Below, piece after piece: positions 11,587-23,476 of a stretch of 64,000 nt of DNA. The stretch spans positions 16,216 to 80,215 of the forward strand of contig JAKUCV010005580.1 of NCBI GenBank assembly GCA_028386065.3. The letters run 5' to 3'. Each line of letters opens with the position of its first letter. Positions within the stretch are counted from its first letter, which is position 1. The notes under the pieces were generated by a model, which saw only the letters and a list, made by a program, of their open reading frames with translations, ran no database searches and had not been told where the DNA came from. A program made the translations under genes and the position numbers. The stretch is from Turnera subulata (lineage: Eukaryota > Streptophyta > Magnoliopsida > Malpighiales > Passifloraceae).

Positions 11587-11899
11587 GCAACATGAATTTA
11601 CTTAATGAGACAAAAAAAAAATCTAAACAAAAATATGGATAAATTGTTAAACATATTACCAAAGAAAATTAAACACAAAATTGAACAAAGATATAGAAAA
11701 AGAGTTAATAAAGAGATAGAAAATGAAAAACAAAATTTTAGATTAAAAATTTAAGTAATTGTTCAAAAAACATAATTAGTAGTTGAAAATATATGTTGTA
11801 CTAAAAAAACTATATGTTGTACTAAAGTAGTAAAATAAAATATAGCATTCCACATTCAATAAATTAAAAATCTATAGTGGAGCAGTTGATGTCTAAAAG
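11587..11899. other. AT-rich sequence without recognised features
   Basis: A-rich and T-rich runs only; no frame, repeat or element boundary could be supported. Confidence 0.5.
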
Positions 11900-12645
11900 T
11901 GAAACGACCGGTCCCGTATTTACCATTATTCACAGCAAACACGTGGCCAACTTATTATTACTGAGGTAACATCCAGAACACACTACATAGTCAAATCCAA
12001 ACACTGGGTAACATAGCAAACCACACACGCGTCACCCGAGTACGGGGACAGTTATTACAATTAGCAGTCTCGACAACAATCATCAACAAATGTAAGAGAC
12101 ACACAACAATAGCGGAAGACTTGAGATTAACAACAGCACACCACAAAAGATGGATGCATCGGAGTATGGATCCGGGTCTGGCAAAGGGTACGCCGCAGCT
12201 TGCTTGGCTCGTTCATGTACTAAAACCAAATCAATCTACGTGACTGAGTCACGTAGGCGAGGGGTGAGTCCGAAGTGCTCACCTGGTAAAATCCATAAGT
12301 AATGATTAATATACAAGAAACCAGTACAACCAAATTATCAAGAACAATTAACACATCACAGAGGTATAACATCAACCGTACCTACGCTCAACGGCTATCT
12401 TTCTTAATATCTAGCCTGTTAGACTTAACCAGATTTTATTAGCAGGGCCCCTATCACAAATTAAAAGTTGGCCGTGCCTGGTAGCCAGGTTAGCTAACCC
12501 TAGAGTTCTCCCCGTTAAATCCGAAATACCATAAATAACCGGGCCCCGTAGTTCCCGATGGAAGTTTCGTAGTCCTTCCTAAAACAAATCAACCGAGTCC
12601 TGCAGTCCTCTCTATCATAACATAATTTAATTCATAACACAAATC
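11900..12645 (-). mobile_element. LTR fragment related to the solo LTR at 13490-16306
   Basis: It begins TGAAACGACCGGTCCCGTATTT and shares ordered blocks with the left part of the 13490-16306 LTR: the opening cccgtatttacc, cgtcacccga..cggggac, agcggaagact, ggatccgggtctgg and gcgaggggtgagtccgaag.gctcacc. The two are clearly homologous but diverged. The right boundary near 12645 is uncertain. A possible AAAAG duplication (11895-11899 and 12646-12650) is in low-complexity sequence and weak. Confidence 0.6.
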
Positions 12646-12659
12646 AAAAGGACTACCAT

Positions 12660-13489
12660 TTGGCCGTACCATATGTACTCATAAGTACACCGACAAACTC
12701 GGCCATGAATCAAAGGCACGCCTAGATACCTACCAAGATTATCCGTCTCCATAAAACTAAATGTGGAAACAATATCATTAGCAAGACGATGGTCAACAAT
12801 AGGGGAAAAGAAAATATGGATCATGCTAATGCTAACTTTAAGACCTGACGCATCTGGAACGATATTAAGGCAACTCTGGATGATAGGTAATTGGTCCATA
12901 GAAGTCTCAGCAAACAACACTATATCATCTGCCAAGAACAGGTGTAAAAGAGGAGGCCCATTACAAAAAAGAGAGATAGGTTTCCACAAACCAGTCTGAA
13001 CAGCCTGATCAATAAGATGACCAAGACACTCCAAACAAAGCACAAAAAGATATGGCGAAATGGGATCCCCTTGACGAACTCCACGAGAAACCTTAAATTT
13101 CTCTGTTACAGCCCCATTCCAAATAATCCGCATCAGTGTCCCCGAAATACAGCGCATAATACACTCAACAAAATCAAGAGGAAACCTGGCTTCCGTTAAT
13201 GTATCCCAAATAAACTGCCAGCTAAGACGATCATAGGCCTTTCCCAAGTCAATTTTAATAGCCATAAGCGCCCAACCCTCTTTTCGATGGCGTATAGTGT
13301 GTATCGCCTCCTAGACTACCACAATGTTATCAGTAATCTACCTGCCCGGGATAAAGTTAGACTAAGTGGGGGCAACCAGAATATCCAGAGCCGGCTTCAT
13401 CCTCTGTACAAGCACATTGGACAAGGTTTTATGCAAAACATTACACAGCCCAAGAGGACGAAATTGGGAAATCATCTCCGGATTCTCCA
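12660..13489 (-). pseudogene. LINE reverse transcriptase remnant, downstream half
   Basis: On the minus strand the segment reads, from 13489 downwards, PEMISQFRPLGLCNVLHK, then KIDLGKAYDRLSWQFIW, then RGVRQGDPISPYLFVLCLE, then HLFLADDIVLF (catalytic DD kept), then RYLGVPLIHGRV near 12697. These are RT domains of an L1-like LINE of a different subfamily from the 17.4-kb element. Two stops lie between the first block and the clean 212-codon stretch. It continues the half at 16307-16723; the two were separated by the solo LTR between them. Confidence 0.88.
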
Positions 13490-16306
13490 TGAACTGCCCC
13501 GACCCGTATTTACCGTACACAGTAAACACGTGCCAGAACTGTTCTTATTACAGTAGCAGACAGCACGTACATTATAAAATACAATACAAGCAATCTCAAA
13601 TACAACATCCGTCACCCGATCCCGGGGACTATTATTCAAACCACAACAGCAGTACCAGAAACACATAGTACGTGATACCGCAAAAAATATATTGCATGAT
13701 ACAGCAACCAAAAAAATATCAGCAGCGGAAGACTCAGAATGAGATGCAGCGGAGGTTTGGATCCGGGGTCTGGTGGTGTAGAAACAGCAGCCGGCCGAAC
13801 CACGTACCTGTACTACGAGCAAATCATCCTACAGGATGAAACCCCGCAGGCGAGGGGTGAGTCCGAAGCGCTCACCGACGAAGGATAAACAGTAATATGC
13901 AGGCAACACAATACTTTCGAAGTAAAATTCCAGCAAAAGACATAACAAGAAATAACTAGTAACATAACTGAGCCAAGACCAAAAGAATGCTTATTATTGT
14001 CAGTTTTATCTTTTGGGGCCCTGTCACTGGACAAGCTAGGGGTCAGACCTGGTTATCAACATGTTCCTGGTGCTAGATCAATCCAGGGACCGACATCCCA
14101 AAAATATAGAACCAGGGATAAACATCCCAAAAATATAATTACGGGATAGACATCCCAGGCATAGACATGCTTATCAAGTAACCCAGATCATAGCCACCAC
14201 AAAACAGTCTCTAACCAACTAGTCATACCACTACTTTCCTAGTGACAAATAAGTCGTCAACACAACTTCCAATTATCCAATTATTTATCATATCGGTAAA
14301 TCCACAATCAACAAATCAACAATAACAGCAATAATACTACAATCAAACTCAATTGGCTCAGCAGTTCAATCAGGCAAATATTCACAGAAAAGCAAATACA
14401 GTATCATGTGCAACATACTAAAGGTTATCCATCCTCAACTTAGCTGATTTCCCTACTTCTGAAAGTCCTCAAACTGTCCCGGCTCTGGTTCCTCGGGATA
14501 CTGTTCGTTATCGGTTCCTATATGGCAAATAATAACATATACTCACATAAGATGCACATAAATGCAAATGATGCTATACCGTAAAAATAAAGCTAAACTG
14601 ATTCGTCTAAGTCCCGGTAAACCCCGTTATCATTATCATTCACCATTTATTATTCCTGTGTCTAAATACCATACTGTATTTATTCCCGGTTATTATTCCG
14701 GTATTACTTTGATAATACCCTTTCCTTATTTATTCCATAAGTATGTACTTTCCAAAATAATCATTCTTTACTATATATTTCCAAAATATACTTACCACTA
14801 GAATTCCCCTTTTTTCCAAAATTGTTTTTTATCATTTTTCCAAGATTATTCTATACCATAAAATAATCTTTTTTTCCAAAAATAATGGTAACATATATAT
14901 ATTCCTTAAAATATACCCACCAGAATTTCTTACCATAATATGATTTTCTTGGAAATTTTGCATGTACTTATTCATAATATATCAACAATTCTTATCTTAA
15001 TTACCTCAACTTTTCAAAGTACCATAATTTACTCTTCCCATAGTATAATCCTATATTCGCCTAAATTTATTTTTTTCCAGAAGTAAATATATATTTTTTT
15101 CCAGTTTTATTTCCTACTATTTTTATTATTATTTATTATCTCTTTTCTTTTTTTTTTTATAATACCGGACTGGGCCATGGTCCCATCCCCAAGCCCAGTG
15201 TGCTTAAACCCAATCCAATCAACCCTAACCCAACTCTCCAAGCCCAACACCTAAAACCCAAAACCCAAGCCCATAACTCATCAGGTCGGGTTAACCTGCG
15301 ACCCGTATCATGACCCATCAGGGTCAAACTCCCCACGACGGATCTGCTCACCTCGGGGTTGACGGCGGTGGCACGAGCAGGTGCAGATGATGGTGAGGGC
15401 GGCGTCGAGCAGAACGGCGGCAGAGGCGAGATGGAAGAGAACTCCGAGTCGACGGCGACGGGTGCAAAGGAGGAGGCGAGCCCGGGTCGTCGCGTCGTCG
15501 GGTCGGCTTCGTCTGGCAGTTCACGGCCGGTCTGACGCGCTGGCAGTGGCAGGAGGAGGAGAAGAAGGAGGAGAGGATGGCGAGGGCGGGCGGCAGCGTC
15601 GTACAGGTGGTGGTGGTGAGGTCGGTGCTGATGGTCACGGCAGTGGCGGTTGGTGGTGGTGGCGTGAGTTGTTGTTTTTGTTTTTCTTTTCTTTTTTTCA
15701 TTATCTATGTAATTCTAATAATGCATCCGGCAGAATTTTGTGCAGAGGGGGAAAATGGGTAGAAGGTGATGTCTGGGTTTTGCTTGCAGAGGCAAAGCAG
15801 AGGTAAGTTTTTTTTTTATTTTTGCAGCCAGAGGAAGGACACAAGCGTGGAAGCTGCAAAGAAGTTTCAAGAAAGGCTTCAGGCTGAAAAAAGTGTGAGG
15901 AGGAAGAATTTGGTTGTCTTGCTGGAGAAGGAGAAGATTGTCGGGTGAAGCTTCATGGTGAAGAGGAAGCTTCACATGGCAGGAGGAAAACGTGGTGCAA
16001 GTGTGTTACACACACTTGAACGGGTATCGTCCGGACCAGCAAATAACTAAAGTACCCTTATTACTTTATTTCTGGTCCGTTCTTTCGAGGTTAAAATTGT
16101 GTTTCCTCGAAATTCCTGGACCCGAAAAATACCAACTCTGACCCGTAAAGTCCGCAGAAAAATCTACAACTTGGGGTAAGGGTCGGTTTCGAAATCTGAT
16201 GAATAGTTATCCTGAAATAATTACCCAAGATTATTTTCATTAGGTAAATTACTGTACAAGCTTTTACAGTCCCGGTAAAAACATAAATTTTACCCGGGCC
16301 TTTACA
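13490..16306 (-). mobile_element. Solo LTR (2.8 kb), Ty3/gypsy-like, nested in a LINE
   Basis: On the plus strand the element starts TGAACTGCCCCGACCC and ends GGGCCTTTACA, so it has TG...CA ends. It is flanked by a perfect 5-bp TSD CTCCA (13485-13489 and 16307-16311). The LINE frame reads across the empty site (IPKM then ENPEMISQF), which confirms the boundaries. The two ends are not copies of each other and no polyprotein lies inside, so this is a single LTR left by recombination. The orientation is inferred from similarity in kind to gypsy LTRs. The GC-rich part at 15350-15660 gives low-complexity frames on both strands that are not genes. Confidence 0.85.
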
Positions 16307-16723
16307 CTCCATCTTCGGGATAAGAACAAGATTAATATAATTCATGGCCAGACTCCAAGATCCCCCAAGAAACATATCCGTGATAATGGCACAGACCTGA
16401 AGGCCAACCGCTGCCCACTGACTGTGAAAAAAAGAAGCATGAAAACCATCCGGATCAGGGGCTTTCTGTGCTCCAATGCCAAAAATTGATGAACGAACCT
16501 CATCTTGTGAATGAACCAAAAAAAGGGAAGAGAGATAATCCGTCGGTAGCACTGAAAAGGCGCCAGTCAAAGCAAGAACCGGACGGACCAAGACCTCCTC
16601 AGTAAACAACTGACGAAAGAAATGGATAGCAATCCTCCGAAGATCAATCTCGTTAGTGAACCACTGCCTATTCTCATCCTTCAAGGCCCGCACCACTGCA
16701 ATCCGACGCCTTGCGAATACCAA
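16307..16723 (-). pseudogene. LINE reverse transcriptase remnant, upstream half
   Basis: Minus-strand translation gives VVRALKDENRQWFTNE, then QKAPDPDGFHASFF, then YINLVLIPKM, ending exactly at the solo-LTR junction. These are the pre-RT and RT motif-1/2 regions of a LINE ORF2. The annotated frame continues beyond 16307 into the LTR only by chance. Confidence 0.85.
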
Positions 16724-17313
16724 AGTGAAATATTACGATATAACGATAAATATTTATTGTATTGAAATATTTTTCTTAATTTTAAAATCATCATATATGG
16801 ATAAATATTATGTTAACTTGTTTTTGTTTCCTTCAAGTTTTAAAACTTATATCAATCATTAGTGTATATAAATAATTTTTTCCCATACTAAATTTAATGT
16901 TTACTTTTTTATCTACTAGAGTTTTTGTGCATGTGCGATGCACATGATATAATAACATGCAATATAAATGTTATTATTATTATCAAAACTAATATAAAAT
17001 TATGCAAAAAAAGTAAAATAATTTTACGAATAAATTGAGTGTGAAAAAATAATAAAATACTAATAATTTTCCATAATTTAATTTATAAATTTATCATAAT
17101 AAAAAAATTATTTATATTTTTTTTTTCTATTGTAATACAAAATCAAATCAATGAATTTAGATTTCAATGTGTTACTTAAATCAAGAGGTTTGGTTTGGCT
17201 AAAAACCAATCAATAGGTTATGGCGTTCTTCAAGCACCAAGATCAAGGGGTTTTGGGTTAAATCGTTATCTGCAACCTTAGATCGAATCCAATTGGTATG
17301 ATTATAGATTGTT
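16724..17313. other. AT-rich sequence without recognised gene
   Basis: No frame or element boundary could be supported. The phrase gtgcatgtgcgatgcacat near 16927 is a short imperfect palindrome. Confidence 0.5.
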
Positions 17314-17422
17314 GTCACCCTGTTTTATAACGAATAGAAAATAGGTTGTTATGTATAATGCAGATAGATATATTTTATTTGTCACTCCACTTTATAACGA
17401 ATAGAAATAGGTTCTTAGGTAT
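17314..17422. repeat. 67-bp tandem repeat, second unit split by LINE insertion
   Basis: Unit 1 is 17314-17380. Unit 2 starts at 17381 (gtcactccactttataacg) and is cut at 17422; its remainder resumes at 23477-23500 after the LINE. Both units share the frame tttataacgaatagaaa..aggtt.ttaggtataatgca.ata, so the empty site can be read directly. Confidence 0.82.
17409..17422. repeat. Left TSD of the 6-kb LINE
   Basis: AGGTTCTTAGGTAT; identical to 23463-23476. Confidence 0.93.
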
Positions 17423-17571
17423 TTTTTTGATTAGAACGATGTTTATATTAGAATAAAATAGAGAAGAGGAGTGGACTCCTCATGAAATACAAGACAGAGG
17501 CCAAAGCAGCCCCATTACACTAGTTGTAATATACATAAAAGAGAAAAAAGGTTACATGAAGCGGCACAAAC

Positions 17572-20500
17572 CTATACAAAGACCAGATTACTTGAAGGAC
17601 CACGCCACGCTAGAATGCTATCAGCATTGGTGAGCAAAGCAGAGAGGTCATGTGGAAAGCTAGGTTGGTTAGCTTTAAACCACACAAGAGCTTTAAACAA
17701 CACCAACTCAAGAATCCTATCCCAGGTTACTGCTGTACCATTAAAGATTAACCTATTCCTGATAAGCCAAATGTTCCAAACCATGGTAAAGAACAAGACC
17801 ATCCACGGGTCTCTAGCGCGAGGAGCATTGAAAAGCCCCATCCATTGAACAAGAAGTTTATCCATGGACTGTGGCATACACCAACTTATACCTCTCCAGT
17901 CACAAAATTTATTCCAGGCTTTCCATACAGAATCACACAGCCCAAAAATATGGTCTCTATCCTCTACATACATACCACAGAACGGGCATGAGGCATTCTC
18001 AGGCAGAATGATGGATCTCCTTAAGAGTGTTGCTCGCACCGCAATCCCATTATTGAGCGCCATCCATACAAAGCATTCTATCTTCCGGGGAGCATACCTC
18101 ATCCAAACCGAAGGTAGGCCGCTACTTGGACTCAAATTCTGAAAAATCAGCTTATAGCCAGAGCTAACAGAGTACACACCATAATGATCTCCCAACCACC
18201 GCCATCCATCCGCAGAGTCCAAGTTAAGAGTAACCGACTGAAGGTTATCCAATAACAATGAGATCGTCTCCATCTCCCAAGAATAAGGACTTCTCCTCCA
18301 ACTGAAATTCCACTCACACCGCCCATTCACAGAACTAGCAAGATCTGCTACACAAGCGAACTTGTTATTAGAAAGAGCGAACAGTCTAGGATATAAATCC
18401 ATTAGGATCCCCACCGATAGCCATTTGTCAGTCCAAAATTTACAAGACCTCCCATTCTTCACATCCACCGCCATGCGGGATGCTAAACTGATCCCCCCTC
18501 GCGATGACTCCTCTCCAGCATTAACAACACTCTTCCAAATATTGGAAGCGGCCACTAAATTGAAAACTGGCCAAGACGAGCCCGAAAGACTCTTATACAA
18601 GGAGGATATCAAAAGGTACCATATCGGAGCGTCCGAAGGTTGAGATTCAAAATTCACGTACCTCCATATCCACTTAAACAATAGACACTGATTCTTGATA
18701 AGAAGATCTTCAATTCCCAAACCACCACAAAGCTTTGGTTTAGCAATTTTGGACCATGCGACCAAGCACATCCTCCTCTTCCCTTCTTCCCCTCCCCAGA
18801 GGAAGTCCCTTTGCAGACTCGCAAGTTGTTTAGCCACGCCACAGGGGATTTTGAATAGAGATAGGTAGTATATTGGCAAGTTACTGAGGACAGCTCTTAT
18901 CAACGTCACCCGACCTCCTAAGGACAAGAATCTGCCCTTCCAAGAAGCCAATCTGTTTCTAAATCGAGCAATAACAGGATCCCAATTTATAAGTCTTTGC
19001 ATATTTGCGCCCACCTGAAGGCCAAGGTAGTTAAAAGGTAGATGATCAGCCTTACTTTGCAGTGCATCAGCAACCTCGTGGAGCCGAGTACGTGGGATAT
19101 TAATGCCAATTATACTGCTTTTGTGAAAGTTGATACTGAGTCCGGACAAGTTCTCAAAACATCTAAGGACCCTTTTCAAATTGAGAAGAGAAGGAACGTC
19201 ATCCGGGCAAAAGAATAATGTATCGTCTGCAAATTGCAAGACAGGAATCGATACATCATTAATCTTGAAATCTTGAAGCACTCCCTTGCTAATGGCTTGC
19301 CGAATCATACAAGAAAGGCCTTCGACCACAATATTGAACAGGAAGGGCGCTAAGGGGTCGCCTTGCTTCAATCCTCTCTGAGCAACGAAATTATTGGAGG
19401 GGCATCCATTTAAAAGGATCGCCATTGTGGGGGAGCTGATACAACCCCATATCCACCTTCTCCAAGATTCACCAAAACCCATAATAGCCAGTAGATCCAT
19501 GAGACAATCCCAAGAGACTGTATCATACGCCTTTTTGAAGTCAATCTTCCATAAAAAGGCACTTCTATTATTTTTCCGAATGTGATGGACGACCTCTGAT
19601 GCGGATAATACACAATCAAGGATCTGCCTCCCATCTATAAAAGCATGCTGGCTGGAACTAATTACTGACTGCATAACCGACTTTAATCTAAGAGCTAGGA
19701 TCTTAGAGATGATTTTGTAGATACCGTGTATGAGGCATATTGGCCTATACTCATCAAAGCTCAAAGCATCAGCTTTTTTAGGAATTAAGCATATATAACC
19801 GCAATTGACTCCTCTAGGCAGTGATCCCGTCCGAAAAAATTCAGTGATGAGGTCTAAAAGATCATCTCCAATTAAATCCCAAGCCCGCTTGTAAAAGTTC
19901 AAGTTGAGTCCATCCGGGCCTGGGGCCTTGTTTCCATCACAGCCCCATATAACTTTTCTGACTTCCTCCTTCGTGATGGGTTTCTCCAACAAAAGGGATT
20001 GCTCGCGAGATATTTTGTTAATGGGGATATCACCCCATATAAATCTTTCTTTGACCACTGATTTGAAGATACCCGAGAAATACTCCTTTGCTGCCCACTT
20101 AATGTCAATCGGTTCTTCCAATAACTGCCCACCAAACAAGACTTGCCTTATAGAATTCCTCCTTCCCCTATTGCACGCATTTAAGTGGAAAAAGCGAGTA
20201 TTTTTATCACCTAGTCTCAACCAATTCACCCTAGATTTTTGCCTCCACAAACATTCCTGATGGCTCTGTCTTTCAACAAGATCAGCTTTCCACATACCCA
20301 GCAGCCCTCTCTCCTCATCAGACAAGTCACGATGCTCAGATAGAAGATCCAAATCATTAATCTTAACTTGCAACGCTTTAATCCCAGCCTCAATATTTCC
20401 AAACACATTTTTATTCCAAAATTTGAGAGACTTTTTGATCGCACCCAGCTTCTTAAGGAGCTTGAATTTTCCAGGGTATTGAGCACAAGCATCTGCCCAA

Positions 20501-21273
20501 AACTCCTTCAATGCACTATCGAAATCCTTATGGGTTAACCAACAATTTAAAAATTTGAATGGCCTCACTCCCCACTCCCTAGTTTCTTGGGAGAGAATTA
20601 TCGGGCAATGGTCAGAATCCCCCTTAGGTTCAGCCCAGAGTTTAATAGAAGGAAAGAGCGAAAACCACACGGGATCAAAGAATGCCCTATCGATTTTACT
20701 TGCAACCCTACTAGTTCCCCAAGTGAACAATCTGCCTTGCAATTCCACTTCACATAGCTCTGCCCTCGATATAAACTCACCCAAAGCCCGCGCGCCCCTT
20801 GTATTAATCCGACCACTCTTCCTTTCTAAAGCAACAAGAACCTCATTGAAGTCACCTACAAAAACCCAAGGCACTACAGACTCTCGTAGGTTAACAAGAA
20901 GGTCCTCCCAAAGCCGACATCTATCATCCACAGAGCTTGGACCATACACACCACATATTCCCACCTGAAAATTACCGTGCACCATGCCTTCGACCATAAT
21001 CCAATTCCTGCCCGAGGATCTCCTGGTAACATTCAAAAACTCGATGTCCCATGCTAGTAGCAGGCCACCTGAGTTTCCAACCGCATCAACACAAACAAAA
21101 TCAAAACTACCACCAGCCCATAGTCGAAACAAATCTCCCTGCCTCAGGCCACTACACTTTGTTTCACATAAGAATATGACCTTCGCCTGTACCTTAATCA
21201 TAAGTTCCTTAACTCTACTGTGCTTTGCCGATGCCCCCAACCCCCTAGCATTCCAGGACAAAAGACTAAACAT
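17572..21273 (-). CDS. LINE ORF2 polyprotein, intact (1233 aa)
   Basis: This is the replication protein of the LINE; it nicks the target and copies the RNA by target-primed reverse transcription. An AP-type endonuclease occupies about residues 1-230: SLLSWNARGLG with N8, LCETK with E37, VFVGDFNEV, and GDSDHCPI near residue 221. The RT spans about 430-760: APGPDG near 450, KIDFKKAYD near 577, LKQGDPLAPFLF, and FADD near 680 with both Asp intact. A zf-RVT zinc-binding region (CPFCGM...DHIFGLC) lies near 1094. No RNase H domain follows. The start MFSLLSWN is the family start, 42 bp downstream of the ORF1 stop. Every key residue I can check is present, so it may be functional, though ORF1 is frameshifted. 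Confidence 0.93.
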   Translation of the reverse strand: MFSLLSWNARGLGASAKHSRVKELMIKVQAKVIFLCETKCSGLRQGDLFRLWAGGSFDFVCVDAVGNSGGLLLAWDIEFLNVTRRSSGRNWIMVEGMVHGNFQVGICGVYGPSSVDDRCRLWEDLLVNLRESVVPWVFVGDFNEVLVALERKSGRINTRGARALGEFISRAELCEVELQGRLFTWGTSRVASKIDRAFFDPVWFSLFPSIKLWAEPKGDSDHCPIILSQETREWGVRPFKFLNCWLTHKDFDSALKEFWADACAQYPGKFKLLKKLGAIKKSLKFWNKNVFGNIEAGIKALQVKINDLDLLSEHRDLSDEERGLLGMWKADLVERQSHQECLWRQKSRVNWLRLGDKNTRFFHLNACNRGRRNSIRQVLFGGQLLEEPIDIKWAAKEYFSGIFKSVVKERFIWGDIPINKISREQSLLLEKPITKEEVRKVIWGCDGNKAPGPDGLNLNFYKRAWDLIGDDLLDLITEFFRTGSLPRGVNCGYICLIPKKADALSFDEYRPICLIHGIYKIISKILALRLKSVMQSVISSSQHAFIDGRQILDCVLSASEVVHHIRKNNRSAFLWKIDFKKAYDTVSWDCLMDLLAIMGFGESWRRWIWGCISSPTMAILLNGCPSNNFVAQRGLKQGDPLAPFLFNIVVEGLSCMIRQAISKGVLQDFKINDVSIPVLQFADDTLFFCPDDVPSLLNLKRVLRCFENLSGLSINFHKSSIIGINIPRTRLHEVADALQSKADHLPFNYLGLQVGANMQRLINWDPVIARFRNRLASWKGRFLSLGGRVTLIRAVLSNLPIYYLSLFKIPCGVAKQLASLQRDFLWGGEEGKRRMCLVAWSKIAKPKLCGGLGIEDLLIKNQCLLFKWIWRYVNFESQPSDAPIWYLLISSLYKSLSGSSWPVFNLVAASNIWKSVVNAGEESSRGGISLASRMAVDVKNGRSCKFWTDKWLSVGILMDLYPRLFALSNNKFACVADLASSVNGRCEWNFSWRRSPYSWEMETISLLLDNLQSVTLNLDSADGWRWLGDHYGVYSVSSGYKLIFQNLSPSSGLPSVWMRYAPRKIECFVWMALNNGIAVRATLLRRSIILPENASCPFCGMYVEDRDHIFGLCDSVWKAWNKFCDWRGISWCMPQSMDKLLVQWMGLFNAPRARDPWMVLFFTMVWNIWLIRNRLIFNGTAVTWDRILELVLFKALVWFKANQPSFPHDLSALLTNADSILAWRGPSSNLVFV

Positions 21274-21315
21274 AAATAGGATGATAACGCTACACTGACC
21301 TTCAAGGAAGACCGA

Positions 21316-23449
21316 TTACTGAGCAACCTTGGAGGCCGCCCAGTCTGCTCCCTCTTTGGCAACAAGTGCTTCGATTTCCTTAGCAACACCATCCGACGAG
21401 CCTTTAACAACAAGACCCAGCTTTGCACCTACCGCCATTGTCTCCTCCACCTCATCCACAGGAGTCGGCGACGAAGAAGCTCCCGCTGCTTTAACACGGG
21501 CATTGCCTGACGCGAAGTCACCATCTTGGGTGGAGCTCTCCCCCGAGATAATGCTCCTGAGAACCCCTCCAGGAATAATTTTCTTCATTTTTTTGGTCTT
21601 CTGTACCTGCACCGCTTCTTTGCTCTAGCCTTATCCAGGAGTTGGTGAAAATGACGAGCCAGAAATTTGAGAGAAAGCTCAATGTTTTCATCCTGCTCCG
21701 ACTCCGTATCAGAATAAGAAGGAACAAGCCTATCTGCCGTTTTCTCACCAGAGAGCTCTTTCACAGGCCCATCGTCTTCAAAAAATTGATCCCCCGAATT
21801 GTTAGGTGTGGGTCTCTGGTCTACATCTCTAGTATGATCAGGAGTATCCACGGATAAACCTTCCTGGATCGGGCTAGATACTGCCCTAAGCTCCAAACAT
21901 GGTCTTCTCGCATAGTCACTTTTGGGTTGGTCTTTACACTCCCTGAAGGCCCACCCACTTCATGATTAATAAGCCCGTCCGCTTCATTGTAACTAAGCCC
22001 GTCAAGATCTGGCCCCACAGCATGGATCCCTCTGTCGGCGCGTATATTCTGTTGCTTCAAAATACTGACAGCGTCGCCAACATTATTGGGGTCTCCACCT
22101 CTTACTGCTGCCACCATATTTTTATTCCCATGCGTCTGATAGAGTGTGTTGAATTGGCTCGGTTTCTCGACCACGTTACATGCTTTGCCTTTCTCGATGT
22201 ACTTTATGGTATTGAGAATACCAAAAGGGTCATCTGAATCCTGTCCTCTCCTTTTCGATTCCGGCAACGACTGGTTCTCACCAGCCGACTCGCTTTCACA
22301 CATCATCTCCATGCTCAGCACCGGCGCCACATTTTCCCCCAGCAGTTGAGGAGTTTCAGTTACACTAATAGTATGAAACTTGTGATTGATCATCACGTTG
22401 AGGGAGCGTGATATCGGCGATTGGTGTGTAGTGAGAATACGAATCTGAGCAACCTCCAAACTAGTGCTAGACTCAAAACTATTAAGGACTTGAAGAAGAC
22501 AACCAAAACTTGATGCAATCTGATAGAAGAAATCATTACACCACGCCTCCGGCAACACTCCATGAACACTTAACCAACACTCTCGATGACTAGCCCCGTC
22601 CCCCTGTCTCCACTCCCTTAACAATTCAAACATGCCACTACACCAAGCGTCCTTGTGTTTCAAACATGCTTCCATCGCCTCATATGAATCAAAGAGTAGT
22701 AAAATATGTTGACCACCAAGTTTCTTGATATTGATTGGAGCATTAAAAATCCTAGCAAAGCTCCTCTGAATCTCCTCAATAGATAAGCCCTTTTTCATTT
22801 TTCCGAAAGCACATGTTTTCAATCTATTGGTGCGTTCCTCCGGAGACTTAAAGAACAACTTCTCCCTGTCCAACTTTGTGTTAGCATTTACCTCCTGAGC
22901 TCTTTGGTCCATCAATGCCTGAGCAAAGGAGCATCCTTCTTTAACTCTCCATTCCTGATTTAGTCCCTTTGATGCCTGCACCATACTACTGGGAGCCTTT
23001 TCCTTCATGATATACTTCCTGTTTCTTGCAACCCCTGCTATCAGCATTCCATTCACCACCTTTGCATTATTGATCTTTACAACCAAGGATTCAACTTTCC
23101 CACCAAACTCATATTTCACGAAACCAAAGCGAACCCCTCCCATACTCCTCTTCCCCGGGATGAACACGTCAATAACATTTCCCATTTTTGACATTTCCTT
23201 GAACAAATCCACTGCCCTCCAATAGTTTGGAATATTCTCAACAAAAATACTCACTGCTTTCCTGCATTCTAACGCTGCCTGTACTTGCTCCCTCGTCCAC
23301 TTTGAGAAAAAAGATGGTTGGGTCGTGCTGCCATCCCTCCTTCGATCATGATGAATCTTGGAACCCTCTTCCTTGAATCGTAAAACTCTCTCGTCACTCC
23401 TGATTTTTGCCCGCGCGTGAGGCGCGTTGAAACTCTCTCTTCTACTCAT
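21316..23449 (-). pseudogene. LINE ORF1 (RRM + DUF4283-like), two frameshifts
   Basis: The frame opens at ATG 23449 and runs 542 codons. An RRM lies at about residues 65-140 (VSIFVENIPNYWRAVDLF, VDVFIPGKRSMGGVRFGFVKY-like RNP strings). A DUF4283-like region follows (ECWLSVHGVLPEAWC). The frame then shifts near 21890. A second shift sits in a run of seven A's on the minus strand near 21590, where one base changes the frame. The C-terminus, ending at 21316, matches the position and length of the C-termini of the other two ORF1 remnants. ORF1 proteins bind the element RNA. With only two small lesions, either recent decay or sequencing error is possible. Confidence 0.85.
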
Positions 23450-23462
23450 ACTTGAATGCTAC

Positions 23463-23476
23463 AGGTTCTTAGGTAT
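23463..23476. repeat. Right TSD of the 6-kb LINE
   Basis: AGGTTCTTAGGTAT; identical to 17409-17422. The sequence after it continues the interrupted 67-bp repeat unit. Confidence 0.93.

Larger units (their letters stand above)
17423..23462 (-). mobile_element. Near-complete L1-like LINE with perfect TSD
   Basis: The 6.04-kb minus-strand element is bounded by a perfect 14-bp TSD (AGGTTCTTAGGTAT at 17409-17422 and 23463-23476). Its short poly(A) tail appears as the T-run at 17422-17428. It holds ORF1 (two frameshifts) and an uninterrupted ORF2. Only 13 bp separate the ORF1 ATG from the right TSD, so a 5' UTR is essentially absent and slight 5' truncation is likely. The clean TSD and open ORF2 suggest the youngest LINE insertion here. 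Confidence 0.95.

Noticed and set aside
11895..12650. AAAAG as TSD of the LTR fragment
   Set aside because: The right end does not finish in CA and the repeat is low complexity, so it was not used to set the boundary.
15348..15806. 117- and 141-codon frames on both strands
   Set aside because: They are low-complexity GC-rich translations inside a solo LTR and overlap each other on opposite strands.
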